Positions 34,669 through 42,267 of a stretch of DNA of 64,000 nucleotides are shown piece after piece. The number at the start of each line of letters is the position of its first letter. Within the stretch, counting starts at the first letter, position 1. The notes under the pieces are model-generated. The model had not been told where the DNA came from, ran no database searches, and saw nothing but the letters and a program-made list of their open reading frames with translations. Location: the NCBI GenBank assembly GCA_041166385.1, contig JBEEFW010000023.1, positions 42,045 through 106,044 of the forward strand. The letters run 5' to 3'. The stretch is from DASUCS01 sp041166385. GTDB lineage: Bacteria; Actinomycetota; Acidimicrobiia; Acidimicrobiales; JACDCH01. A program made the translations under genes and the position numbers.

Positions 34669-35687
34669 CAGGGCCTTCCTCCATCGATGGTGGTCACGGC
34701 ACGGGTGCGGCTCCCGAGCACCTTGGCCATCAGCCAGGCGCCAGCTTCCACCGATTCGTAGCGCGACGGGTTGCCTGGCCCGCAGCACGACGGGATCGTC
34801 TCGACGATCCGATCGGGTTCGCAGTCGAGGAAACGGGCCAGCGAGCGACGCCGGAACGCGCCCGGCGCCTCGACGGGAGGTGGGACCACGCGGTGCAGTG
34901 TGGACGTCCAGCGGTCGTTGGTCCAGCGCTCGAGCATGTCGCCGAGGTTGCAGACGAACGAGCCTCGCCGCACCGTCACATCGAGCCACCTTCCGTCTCG
35001 GCAGATCTGCAAGCCCGGCACGTCGTCGGCCAGAAGGATGGTGAGCGTGCCGTAGTCGGTGTGTGCGCCCATGCGCATCTGGTCGGGGAGCGGCGCCGGG
35101 GAGCCGGCCGGTCGAGCGTAGTGATTGGCTCTCGTCGTGACGACGGCGCGCTCGCACCGCGACGTGAACCAGTCGTCGGGCAGGTCGAGCGCGAGGGCCA
35201 TGGCGTGCAGGATGTGGTCGGCGACGACCTTCGTGGCCGCTTCGTAGGCCAGCCACGCCGACCGCAGCTCGGCCGGCTCGTCGGGCCACACGTTCGGCGC
35301 GTAGAACTGGCGATGACGGTCGTAGTAGTCGCCGATGATGTCTTCGCGGCCGATGTTGAACGCCTCGAACAGGTCTGGCGGTGTCGCCTCGCCCAGGCTG
35401 TACGCGAGGCCTTCCTTTCCGTACTCGCTGTAGCCGCGATTGGCCGCTTCGTCCGGAACGATCCATGCGCGCTTGTCGGCGAGCGGTCGATCGAAGAACT
35501 GCCCGAACGCATCGAGGACGCCGTCGCAGATCGATTGGTCGACGCCATGGCCGGTGACCGCGAAGAACCCGTCCGTTCGGCAGGCCAGGTCGAGTTGGGT
35601 GGCCACGTCGAGCTGGGTCGCCCGATCACCGGCACGAAACGCCGAGATGTCGATCGGCCGTACGTCGAGGCTCCCGTTCACGACCAC
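34668..35687 (-). CDS. isopenicillin-N-synthase-family Fe(II)/2OG oxygenase
   Basis: A 339-residue oxygenase of the IPNS/2OG family: conserved N-terminal DIOX_N region (GFFAVTGHGVDQSICDGVLD), metal site GAHTDYGTLTIL (HxD) and STLHRVVPP (distal His), and the 2OG-contact RRRSLARF. Homologues oxidise varied small molecules; bacterial ones in purine clusters are largely uncharacterised. GTG at 35687 begins three bases from the operator palindrome at 35690, so the site covers its promoter or 5' end. It leads a two-gene minus-strand transcript. Confidence 0.85.
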   Translation of the reverse strand: MVVNGSLDVRPIDISAFRAGDRATQLDVATQLDLACRTDGFFAVTGHGVDQSICDGVLDAFGQFFDRPLADKRAWIVPDEAANRGYSEYGKEGLAYSLGEATPPDLFEAFNIGREDIIGDYYDRHRQFYAPNVWPDEPAELRSAWLAYEAATKVVADHILHAMALALDLPDDWFTSRCERAVVTTRANHYARPAGSPAPLPDQMRMGAHTDYGTLTILLADDVPGLQICRDGRWLDVTVRRGSFVCNLGDMLERWTNDRWTSTLHRVVPPPVEAPGAFRRRSLARFLDCEPDRIVETIPSCCGPGNPSRYESVEAGAWLMAKVLGSRTRAVTTIDGGRP

Positions 35688-35689
35688 GA

Positions 35690-35706
35690 TTCAACAACTT
35701 GTTGAA
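35690..35706. promoter_or_regulatory. putative purine-regulon operator, copy 3 (perfect palindrome)
   Basis: TTCAACAACTTGTTGAA: both 7-base halves are exact complements around ACT. It sits between the divergent oxygenase (start 35687) and aminohydrolase (start 35781). A second partial site, GTTGTGTCAAC, follows at about 35711-35721. Confidence 0.7.
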
Positions 35707-35780
35707 CACCGTTGTGTCAACGGCGCGTGAAACCTGGGGAGGGGCTGTCGACGGCCCCGCCGTGCTGCCAAGATCGGTGG

Positions 35781-37160
35781 ATGTCCGACGGTGACCGGGT
35801 GGACCTGCTCGTGAGTGGCGCGGAGCTCGTCGCGACCGCCGACGACGGCGGCACGGAGATCGCCGGCGGCTGGGTGGCGATCGACGATGGGCTCGTCGTG
35901 TCGATCGGGGGCTCGCCGGATACGCCGCCATCGGCCGGCGAGGTGATCGATGCGCGCGGGTGCCTCGTGACACCCGGGCTCATCAACACGCACCACCACA
36001 TCTTCCAGAACCTCACCCGCAGCTACCGCCCCGCGGTGAACGGCTCGCTGTTCGAGTGGCTCACCACGCTGTATCCGTTGTGGGCCGGTCTCGACGAAGA
36101 GGCGGCCTACGTCTCGGCATGGATCGGCTTGGCCGAACTCGCGCTCGGCGGCTGCACCACATCGACAGACCATCTCTACGTGCACCCTCGCGGCGGCGGC
36201 GATCTCATCAGTGCGGAGATCACGGCGGCACGGGAGCTCGGCATGCGCTTCCATCCGACGCGCGGCTCGATGAGCTTGTCGCAGAAGGACGGCGGACTTC
36301 CGCCCGACTCGGTCGTGCAGGACGATGACGAGATCCTGGCCGACAGCGAGCGGCTCGTCGCCAAGCATCACGACCCCGCGTGGGGCGCGATGGTGCGGAT
36401 CGCACTCGCGCCGTGCTCGCCGTTCTCGGTGACATCCGGCCTGATGCGGGCCACAGCCGAGCTGGCCGAGCGGCTCGATGTGCGACTGCACACGCACCTT
36501 GCCGAAGACCCCGACGAGGACACGTTCGCCGAGAAGGCGTTCGGTGCTCGAACAATCGACCACTTCGAGGACGTCGGCTGGATGACGTCACGCTCGTGGG
36601 TGGCGCACTGCATCTATCCGAACGCCGCCGAGATAGCCCGGCTCGGGACCGCCGGCGTCGGTGTCGCCCACTGCCCGAGCTCGAACATGATGATCGGCGG
36701 CGGTGGCATGGCACCGGTGGCGGAGTTGCGCGCCGCCGGTGCGCCGGTCGGACTGGGGTGCGACGGCTCTGCGTCCACCGACTCGGCGTCGATGTGGATG
36801 GAGTCTCGCAACGCGATGTTGCTTGGTCGCCTCCGGAAGGGACCATCGGCGATGGGTGCGCGCGACGCCCTGCACATCGCCACCCGCGGCTCGGCCGGCT
36901 GCCTCGGTCGGGACGGCGAGCTCGGTGTGCTCGAGGTCGGCGCCGTCGGCGATCTCGTCTGCTGGCCCCTCGAGGGGATCGCCTTCGCCGGTGCACTCAC
37001 CGACCCGGTCGAAGCTTGGCTCCGGTGCGGCCCCGTCGCAGCCCGCCACACGATCGTCGCGGGGCGTGCTGTCGTGCGCGATGGACTCATCACGACGCCC
37101 GGCGTCGACGTCATGCTCGCCCGGCATCGCGAAACAAGCGCGCGTCTGCAGCACCTCTGA
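35781..37160 (+). CDS. 8-oxoguanine deaminase-like aminohydrolase
   Basis: A 459-residue enzyme of the TRZ/ATZ-8-oxoguanine deaminase group. The N-terminal beta-sandwich is complete (VDLLVSGAELVATADDGG) and the barrel starts PGLINTHHHIFQNLTRSY. Other conserved parts are STDHLYVHP, RLHTHLAEDPDE, VAHCIYPNAAEIARLG, AHCPSSNMMIGGG and GLGCDGSASTDS. NTHHHxFQxLTR, SSNMxxGxG and DGSASxD are signatures of 8-oxoguanine deaminases, which give urate from 8-oxoguanine. ATG at 35781 is close behind the operator. The gene ends in a convergent region with a palindrome. Confidence 0.85.
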   Translation: MSDGDRVDLLVSGAELVATADDGGTEIAGGWVAIDDGLVVSIGGSPDTPPSAGEVIDARGCLVTPGLINTHHHIFQNLTRSYRPAVNGSLFEWLTTLYPLWAGLDEEAAYVSAWIGLAELALGGCTTSTDHLYVHPRGGGDLISAEITAARELGMRFHPTRGSMSLSQKDGGLPPDSVVQDDDEILADSERLVAKHHDPAWGAMVRIALAPCSPFSVTSGLMRATAELAERLDVRLHTHLAEDPDEDTFAEKAFGARTIDHFEDVGWMTSRSWVAHCIYPNAAEIARLGTAGVGVAHCPSSNMMIGGGGMAPVAELRAAGAPVGLGCDGSASTDSASMWMESRNAMLLGRLRKGPSAMGARDALHIATRGSAGCLGRDGELGVLEVGAVGDLVCWPLEGIAFAGALTDPVEAWLRCGPVAARHTIVAGRAVVRDGLITTPGVDVMLARHRETSARLQHL

Positions 37161-37210
37161 TCCTTTGCGGGTCATCGGGCGTTGTGCCGCCTGACCTCGC
37201 CGTCCTCACG

Positions 37211-37258
37211 AACTCGGGGTCATTACGCATGCCAGGGCATGCGTAATGACCCCGAGTT
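37211..37258. repeat. intergenic palindrome, family B
   Basis: Perfect 23-base arms (37211-37233, 37236-37258) around a two-base AG loop, starting AACTCGGGGTCATTACG. It lies between two convergent genes, where it could terminate both transcripts. The AACTyGGGGT start and spacing are shared with the palindrome at 55029. Confidence 0.8.
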
Positions 37259-37282
37259 GGAGACAGGAGACGGGGGACAGTC

Positions 37283-38194
37283 TCAGTGGGCCGTGACGCA
37301 CGCTTTCGCGATCGCGTCGACGTGGCGGACGTCGGTGCCGCAACATCCGCCCAACACCTGAAGGTGGGGGTGAGCGCGGAGTAGGTCGGCGTACTGACCG
37401 CCGAGCTCAGCGGGGTCGCCGTCGTCGAGCTCTTCGGCTTCATCGAGCTCGGCGTGGCTCGCGCGCGACGCGTTGGCTCGGAGCAGGCCGATCCGCCCGA
37501 TCGCCGCTTGGTCCGCTTGCAACGCGTCGGCGAAGTGATCCGGGTGGGCGCAGTTGATGCCGAAATGCAGCGCCGCGCGGTCGGTCGCGGCGTCGACCTC
37601 GGCGATGGCCTCGTCCAGTGCTTGGCCGCTCGGGAGTCGACCGTCGGTCTCCACGGTGAACGCGATGACGACGGGTATGTCTTGCACAACAGCGGCGCGC
37701 ACGACCCCGATCGCTTCGCCGGTGTGTGTGGCGGTGAGCATGGTCACGCGATCGGCACCCGCGCCCGCGAATGATGCGATCTGCGCTTGGTGGTAGGACG
37801 CCGCGTCCTCGGGCAACAGCAACTCGCTCGGGTTGTAGCCGTCCCCGCGAGGTCCGATGCAGCCGCTGACGATCAGCTCCACCGTCCGGAAGTCGTCACC
37901 GGCGGCGCGCGCGAAGGCGACTGCATCTCGATTCACACGGTCGAGACCCTCGGCGTCGTATCCAAGTCGCGCTCCCCAGGCTGCGTTCGCTCGCCACGTC
38001 GGGGTCTCGAGCACGACGCCGGTGCCGGCTTGCTCCCCGACACGGAGGTGGTCGCGGTAGTACTCGGCGAGCATCGCCCGGCCGTTCGGATCGTCCAGTA
38101 GTGGGAAAGCGGCGAAGTCGGGAAGGTCGACGCCGCGAAGAAACACCAACCATGTCTCCAGGCCGCTGTCGGTGAGGAACGGTGTAGGTGCCAT
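37283..38194 (-). CDS. homocysteine S-methyltransferase family protein
   Basis: A 303-residue member of the homocysteine S-methyltransferase (betaine/SMM-type) family. The zinc ligands are Cys in FGINCAHPDHF and the Cys pair in LGGCCGTD at the C-terminus, and the FLTDSGLETWLVF start matches the barrel N-terminus. It transfers a methyl group, normally from S-methylmethionine or a similar donor, to homocysteine. In a purine/oxygenase region it may instead handle a methyl released from a methylated substrate, but that is conjecture. The ATG at 38194 is preferred over the ATG at 38209. Confidence 0.85.
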   Translation of the reverse strand: MAPTPFLTDSGLETWLVFLRGVDLPDFAAFPLLDDPNGRAMLAEYYRDHLRVGEQAGTGVVLETPTWRANAAWGARLGYDAEGLDRVNRDAVAFARAAGDDFRTVELIVSGCIGPRGDGYNPSELLLPEDAASYHQAQIASFAGAGADRVTMLTATHTGEAIGVVRAAVVQDIPVVIAFTVETDGRLPSGQALDEAIAEVDAATDRAALHFGINCAHPDHFADALQADQAAIGRIGLLRANASRASHAELDEAEELDDGDPAELGGQYADLLRAHPHLQVLGGCCGTDVRHVDAIAKACVTAH

Positions 38195-38246
38195 GTGCGC
38201 AGTTTGCAACAGATCGTCCCGTTCTCGCTGGCTCTATGGTGCGGTC

Positions 38247-38348
38247 GTGGCTGAGTTCGATCAACTCGCCGACCGCTACGACGCGACGCGCGGCGGAGAG
38301 CAGCGGGGCGACGACTACGCCGCCGACATCGACGCGCAACTTCCCGCT
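38247..38348 (+). pseudogene. N-terminal remnant of a SAM-dependent methyltransferase
   Basis: GTG at 38247, with a TATGGT -10 six bases upstream, opens a frame that reads AEFDQLADRYDATRGGEQRG, a typical class I methyltransferase N-terminus. After about 34 residues (ending QLPAG, just where the SAM-binding glycine motif should begin) the similarity stops. The downstream sequence belongs to the opposite-strand gene at 38352. The promoter and start survive but the catalytic part is gone, which suggests a deletion joined it to the next gene. Confidence 0.5.
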
Positions 38349-38351
38349 GGT

Positions 38352-38765
38352 TCAGGATTCGGACGCCCGACGGCTGTGCCATTTCGCAATGACGGCGTCG
38401 ATGTCCAACGTGGCGACGCTCGTCGGTGGGCCGCTGACGGTGTGCGAGTTCACATACCGGATGCGCTCGTTCACCGCTGACACCAACTCGCGGACAGCTT
38501 CCTCGGTTGTCGCCTGAGCGATCCGCTCGAGGGCTTCGTCGACCTCCCGACGAAGCGAGAGCGCCGGAGGTGAGAACGACACATTCTCGCGACGCAGCTT
38601 CTGCCGGACCCACCACAGTTCGTCACGCGGTCGATCGATTCCCGGAAGCGGTTGACCGTGTCCCGGCAGGTCGTCGAACTCACCGTTCTCCTGGGCTTCG
38701 CGGATCTGCTTGTCGACCCACGACTCCCAACTGACACCAGGCGGCTTGCGGTCCGACACGCGCAC
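38352..38765 (-). CDS. DUF1992 (DnaJ C28-like) protein
   Basis: A 137-residue protein matching the DUF1992 domain found in DNAJC28: SWESWVDKQIREAQENGEFDDLPGHGQPL, then RPRDELWWVRQKLRRENVS and a basic helical tail. Bacterial members lack the J domain, as here. Function is unknown. It stands alone on the minus strand between the methyltransferase remnant and a small plus-strand gene. Confidence 0.85.
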   Translation of the reverse strand: MRVSDRKPPGVSWESWVDKQIREAQENGEFDDLPGHGQPLPGIDRPRDELWWVRQKLRRENVSFSPPALSLRREVDEALERIAQATTEEAVRELVSAVNERIRYVNSHTVSGPPTSVATLDIDAVIAKWHSRRASES

Positions 38766-38825
38766 AACGGTATTTCACGCGATCGCGTGGGTCGGCGCGC
38801 AAACGGCCGACGCGATGATGGCGGC

Positions 38826-39146
38826 ATGACTCGGCGAGCGGAGACCAGGGGAGTGCGGGCATGGAACGGCGTCGTGGCCAACGCCGACGACCTCGACGAG
38901 CGCCGAGTGTGGGTGGTGTGGGGCCTCGCCGCGCCACCTGAGATCGCGGCCGTGCCCGACATCTATCCGAAGGGCAAACCGGCGAACGACATCGCCACCG
39001 CGATCGCGTCCGGCAACGACCCGGACTTCGCCGCGGCCGACGAGTCGCACCGCTGGATCATGATGGTCGAGGGCGACGAAGACGACGTCGACGCGTGGGT
39101 CACGGAACACCCGATCGCGTCGGGCTACGCCGAGTACTTGATCTGA
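38826..39146 (+). CDS. hypothetical 106-residue protein
   Basis: A soluble protein of 106 residues with an early VRAWNGVVANADDLDERRVWV segment and a C-terminal DDVDAWVTEHPIASGYAEYLI. No signal peptide, membrane helix or catalytic motif is evident and I do not recognise the family. The ATG at 38826 is chosen over more distal upstream codons because the sequence before it looks unlike coding. The selenoprotein-type peroxiredoxin follows 41 bases later with its own leaderless promoter. Confidence 0.55.
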   Translation: MTRRAETRGVRAWNGVVANADDLDERRVWVVWGLAAPPEIAAVPDIYPKGKPANDIATAIASGNDPDFAAADESHRWIMMVEGDEDDVDAWVTEHPIASGYAEYLI

Positions 39147-39175
39147 CCAACCGAGGTCATGAACTCGAGGGTGCG

Positions 39176-39181
39176 TAGGGT
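39176..39181 (+). promoter_or_regulatory. leaderless -10 of the peroxiredoxin gene
   Basis: TAGGGT stands 6 bases before the ATG at 39188, the arrangement of leaderless actinobacterial promoters. It supports 39188 as the true start of the UGA-containing gene. Confidence 0.5.
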
Positions 39182-39187
39182 GATGGG

Positions 39188-39655
39188 ATGCTGCAACCAG
39201 GTACCGAGGCACCGGGGTTCACGATCCCGGACCAGGACGGGAGCGACGTCACCCTCGCCGACGAGCGCGGTCGTTGGGTGATCCTGTGGTGGTATCCGAA
39301 GGCCTCGACCCCCGGCTGAACGATTCAAGGCCAGGGCCTGCGTGACAGGTCCGCTGATTTCGCCGGTGCGGATTGCGTCGTGCTCGGTGCGTCGTTCGAC
39401 ACGCCGCAGGAGAACAAGGCATTCGCCGACGACCAGAGCTTCGGCTACCGGCTTCTCTCCGATGTGGACAGGAAGGTGGGCACGGCCTACGAGGTCCTTC
39501 GACCCGCCGACGCGCCGTATCCCGACTTCCCGCTGCGCATCGCGTATCTCATCGACCCCGTCGGCGTGATCCAACGGTCGTACGAGGTGACCGACACGGC
39601 CGGCTTCGCCGAACAAGTCCTGGCGGATCTCGACGCGCTGCGTCAGCCCAGCTGA
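39188..39655 (+). CDS. selenocysteine-containing peroxiredoxin (Bcp/AhpC-TSA type)
   Basis: A 155-residue peroxiredoxin when the in-frame TGA at 39317-39319 is read as selenocysteine. Residues 36-53 then read YPKASTPGUTIQGQGLRD, where U44 occupies the peroxidatic Cys of the Bcp signature (TPGCT). Coding continues cleanly through ASFDTPQENKAFADD to the normal end, so the TGA is not a gene terminus. No resolving Cys lies five residues on, so it is a 1-Sec type. A SECIS-like hairpin begins 15 bases after the UGA. Conventional callers would report only the 39380-39655 tail. It would reduce peroxides using thiols. Selenoprotein peroxiredoxins with TPGUT motifs are known in other bacteria. Confidence 0.8.
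39335..39352 (+). promoter_or_regulatory. bacterial SECIS-like hairpin
   Basis: GG-CCTG, loop CGTGA, CAGG-T-CC forms a six-pair stem with one bulged T. The apical loop begins 21 bases after the UGA and contains a G-U pair of bases near its start. Bacterial SECIS elements lie about 16-37 bases after the UGA with a G(U) in a small loop, so position and shape fit. Confidence 0.6.
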
Positions 39656-40122
39656 GGTCGGGGCCGACCCGGAGCGACGGTGCGGGCCAGGATCCCGAGC
39701 GTCGCCCGCAACGCGCTCTCGGGAATGACCGGGAAGATGTTGGCGTCCTTCCAGTCCTGACTGATCGTCGACCAGTCGTAGTACGACGTCACGAGCGTGC
39801 CGCCCTCGATCGGCTCGAGCTTGTAGCCGTAGACGTGCCCGATGTTGAGCTGGCCCTCGATCGTCCAGGCGACCTCACGGTCCTGCTCGAAGGCCACGAT
39901 CTTCACCGTCACGTCGTACAGACCCATCGGATAGTCGTTCAGCGCCTCACGATCCATGTGGATGACGAACGTGTCGCCGACGGCCTTGGCCGGGTCTCCG
40001 GAGGCGTCCATCAACATGCCGGAGCTGTCGATCGACACGTGGCCGTGCGGATCTGTCACCACTTCAAAGATCGCCGCGGGTTCCGCCGCGATCGCCCGCT
40101 GCACTTCCATCCGCTCTGTCAT
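39643..40122 (-). CDS. SRPBCC/polyketide-cyclase-like protein
   Basis: A 159-residue START-like protein: MEVQRAIAAEPAAIFEVVTDP at the N-terminus, a central PMGLYDVTVKIVAFEQDREVAW strand and a C-terminal long helix. Such SRPBCC proteins bind hydrophobic ligands in a helix-grip cavity; most have no assigned role. The ATG at 40122 fits the first strand. Its last 13 bases overlap the convergent peroxiredoxin gene. Confidence 0.8.
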   Translation of the reverse strand: MTERMEVQRAIAAEPAAIFEVVTDPHGHVSIDSSGMLMDASGDPAKAVGDTFVIHMDREALNDYPMGLYDVTVKIVAFEQDREVAWTIEGQLNIGHVYGYKLEPIEGGTLVTSYYDWSTISQDWKDANIFPVIPESALRATLGILARTVAPGRPRPQLG

Positions 40123-40200
40123 GGCCGCATCCTCGCACGACGGAACCGAATGCCATCGCGATCGCGTCTGCATGGCGAGCGCAGTGGGCAACCGGAACCC

Positions 40201-40488
40201 ATGCTCGGATTCATCATCTACTTGCTCATCATCGGCCTCATCGCCGGATTCCTCGCCCGGGCGCTCGTGCCGGGGCGCGATCCGATGACCGTCGGCCAAA
40301 CCATCCTGCTCGGCATCGTCGGCAGCTTCGTCGGAGGGTTCATCGGATGGGTGCTCTTCGGTGCGGACACCGCCGATGGCGCGCTGCAGCCCTCGGGACT
40401 CATCGGGTCGATCGTCGGTGCCGTCATCGCGCTGCTCGTGTACCGCCGGGTCGGTGGACGGGGACGCAGTCGCCTCGGCTATCGCTGA
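40201..40488 (+). CDS. GlsB/YeaQ/YmgE-type stress membrane protein
   Basis: A 95-residue protein with three hydrophobic segments and the family pattern LIIGLIAGFLARALVPGRDPM, then LLGIVGSFVGGFIGWVLFG and SIVGAVIALLVYRRV. These transglycosylase-associated (Gls24-linked) small membrane proteins are common in stress regulons. The ATG at 40201 is preferred to a long upstream open frame. It overlaps the convergent aminohydrolase gene by ten bases. Confidence 0.85.
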   Translation: MLGFIIYLLIIGLIAGFLARALVPGRDPMTVGQTILLGIVGSFVGGFIGWVLFGADTADGALQPSGLIGSIVGAVIALLVYRRVGGRGRSRLGYR

Positions 40489-41816
40489 TCGGCCAGCACC
40501 TTCGCCCGTCGTTCGAACAGCTCCTCCGCGGCGGCCTGCGCGTCGGCGCGCACGCTTGCGACGTCGAACGTGAGGGGCGAGCCACCGGCGACGAGCCGGT
40601 GACCGTCGACCCACACGTCGCGGACGTCGTGACCCGATGACGAGAACACGAGGTGTGCTGCGGCGTTGAAGTCGGCACCGTGCAACAACGGTGTGGTGTG
40701 CAGTCCGCCCAGCCAGACGGTCACGACGTCGGCCCGCTTGCCGGGCTCGAGAGAGCCGGAGACGGCGTCGAGCCCCAGCGCCCGAGCGCCGTCGATGGTT
40801 GCCATCGCGAGGATGTCCCACGGATCGCCGACTGTCGGATCCAGCAATGTGACCTTCTGGAGCAGCGACGCGAACTTCATCTCCTCGATGAGGTCGAGGT
40901 TGTTGTTCTCCTTCTCACCGTCGGATCCGAGTCCGACGGTGACGCCCGCCGCTCGCAGCGCACCGATGCGTGCTGGGCCCGACGCGATCTTCATGTTGGA
41001 GCACGGACAATGGGCCACCGAGGTGCCCGTCGAGGCGAGGAGCTCGATCTCGGCGTCGTCGAGCCACACCGCGTGCGCGACGACCGAACGATTCGAAAGG
41101 ATGCCCCGGTCGTGGAAGACCTCGATCGGTCGCCGGCCCCAGCGCCGCAGCGACTCCTCGACCTCCCATGTCGTCTCGGACGAATGGGTGTGCAAACCGG
41201 TGTCGAACTCGTTCATCAGGTCGACGGCCGCTGCGAAGCAGTCTTCGCTGCAGTACATGAGATGCTCGAGGCCGACCCACGTCCGCACTCGCCCGTCGGC
41301 CGCGGTGCGGTGCGATTCGAGCAGTCGCCGGTTCGACTCGATCGACTCGAAGTAGTCGAACTCGCCGTCGGCCACGTACGGGACGAGTGTGGCTCTGATG
41401 CCGATCTTCCCAGCGGCGGCGGCCGAGCCCTCCATGAATCGCCACATGTCCATCAATGATGTGGTGCCGGCGAGCACGCTCTCGGCGTAGCAATGGAGCG
41501 AGGCGATCTCGGCGATCTCCGGCGTCAACGCCTTGTGCGCGGGATCGACGTACGTCTTGAGCCAGTCCCACAGCGACAGTGACTCGGCTGTGCCGCGCAG
41601 GAGACCGGAGTGCATGTGCGCGTTGTGCAGTCCCGGGAGGATGGCGTGATCCGTGGCGTCCACCACCTCCGCGCCGGCGCACCGGGGGTCGCCATCGAGA
41701 GCCTCCACGTCGCCGATGGCAACGATGTCGGAGCCTTCGATGAGCACGGAGCCAGGATCGAGCACGGCCGTTCCCGTCATCGGGAGCACGATGCCGTTGC
41801 GGATGAGTGTGCGCAC
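40479..41816 (-). CDS. TRZ/ATZ-type aminohydrolase (purine/SAH-deaminase-like)
   Basis: A 445-residue metal-dependent aminohydrolase with both sandwich and barrel: RTLIRNGIVLPMTGTAVLD, PGLHNAHMHSGLLRGTAE, HTHSSETTWEVEESLRRWG, HAVWLDDAEIELLASTG, AHCPCSNMKIASG and GLGSDGEKENNNLD. It resembles the SAH/MTA deaminase-guanine deaminase group; the exact purine substrate is unresolved. GTG at 41816 is chosen because it begins directly with the usual TLIRNG strand. The longer frame would start with a TTG inside the operator at 41836. It diverges from the HTH gene at 41908. Confidence 0.85.
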   Translation of the reverse strand: MRTLIRNGIVLPMTGTAVLDPGSVLIEGSDIVAIGDVEALDGDPRCAGAEVVDATDHAILPGLHNAHMHSGLLRGTAESLSLWDWLKTYVDPAHKALTPEIAEIASLHCYAESVLAGTTSLMDMWRFMEGSAAAAGKIGIRATLVPYVADGEFDYFESIESNRRLLESHRTAADGRVRTWVGLEHLMYCSEDCFAAAVDLMNEFDTGLHTHSSETTWEVEESLRRWGRRPIEVFHDRGILSNRSVVAHAVWLDDAEIELLASTGTSVAHCPCSNMKIASGPARIGALRAAGVTVGLGSDGEKENNNLDLIEEMKFASLLQKVTLLDPTVGDPWDILAMATIDGARALGLDAVSGSLEPGKRADVVTVWLGGLHTTPLLHGADFNAAAHLVFSSSGHDVRDVWVDGHRLVAGGSPLTFDVASVRADAQAAAEELFERRAKVLADQR

Positions 41817-41835
41817 GCCGTCAGCGTCGACCGGG

Positions 41836-41851
41836 TTCAACAAACTGTCAA
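41836..41851 (-). promoter_or_regulatory. putative purine-regulon operator, copy 4
   Basis: On the minus strand this reads TTGACAGTTTGTTGAA, one base different from copies 1 and 5. It is 20 bases upstream of the aminohydrolase start (41816) and 57 bases from the divergent HTH gene, so it could control both. Confidence 0.65.
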
Positions 41852-41907
41852 CTTTCGTCCTTGGAGTTCACGGAGCCGTCACACGGACGGCAGTACGCTC
41901 CGCACCG

Positions 41908-42267
41908 ATGCCGCGACGCCATCCGTTGCTCGTCGCGCTCGAGCCGGTGGCGGACGCGCTCGGCGCCACGCTCGTGCCCGCAACGCGCGCTCGGGCGGGC
42001 GATATCCCGCTCGAGTGGGACGGCGAGTTCGTCGGAGCGATGCGGCTGCCTGGGGTCCACGGTGCGCTCGATCGGATGATCGGGACCGTCGAGGACGAGC
42101 TCGGTCAGGCGCTCAAGGACCTCTCGCGGGAGGACAAGCAACGCGCGGTGCGCATGCTCGACGACCTGGGAGCGTTCCAACTGCGCAAGTCTGTCGAGGA
42201 CGTGGCCGACGCGATGGGCGTCAGTCGCTTCACCGTCTACAACTACCTCAACGCGGAGCCCGGCTGA
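41908..42267 (+). CDS. small HTH regulator (HTH_22/DauR C-terminal type)
   Basis: A 119-residue DNA-binding protein. The C-terminal helix-turn-helix FQLRKSVEDVADAMGVSRFTVYNYLNAE matches the HTH_22 domain of DauR/YheO-like regulators (key residues ..VA..LGVSR.TVY.YL). The N-terminal ~80 residues (ARAGDIPLEWDGEFVGAMRLPG) replace the usual PAS-like sensor. It is the only obvious regulator inside the purine region and stands beside operator copy 4, so it is the best local candidate for the regulon protein. The ATG at 41908 follows TACGCT at 41894 with an eight-base spacer. Confidence 0.75.
   Translation: MPRRHPLLVALEPVADALGATLVPATRARAGDIPLEWDGEFVGAMRLPGVHGALDRMIGTVEDELGQALKDLSREDKQRAVRMLDDLGAFQLRKSVEDVADAMGVSRFTVYNYLNAEPG

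Noticed and set aside
33928..35466. A 512-codon minus-strand frame fusing extra sequence to the PhyH-like oxygenase
   Set aside because: The upstream half is a shadow of the IPNS-like gene in another frame; the real ATG at 34668 overlaps that gene's stop codon.
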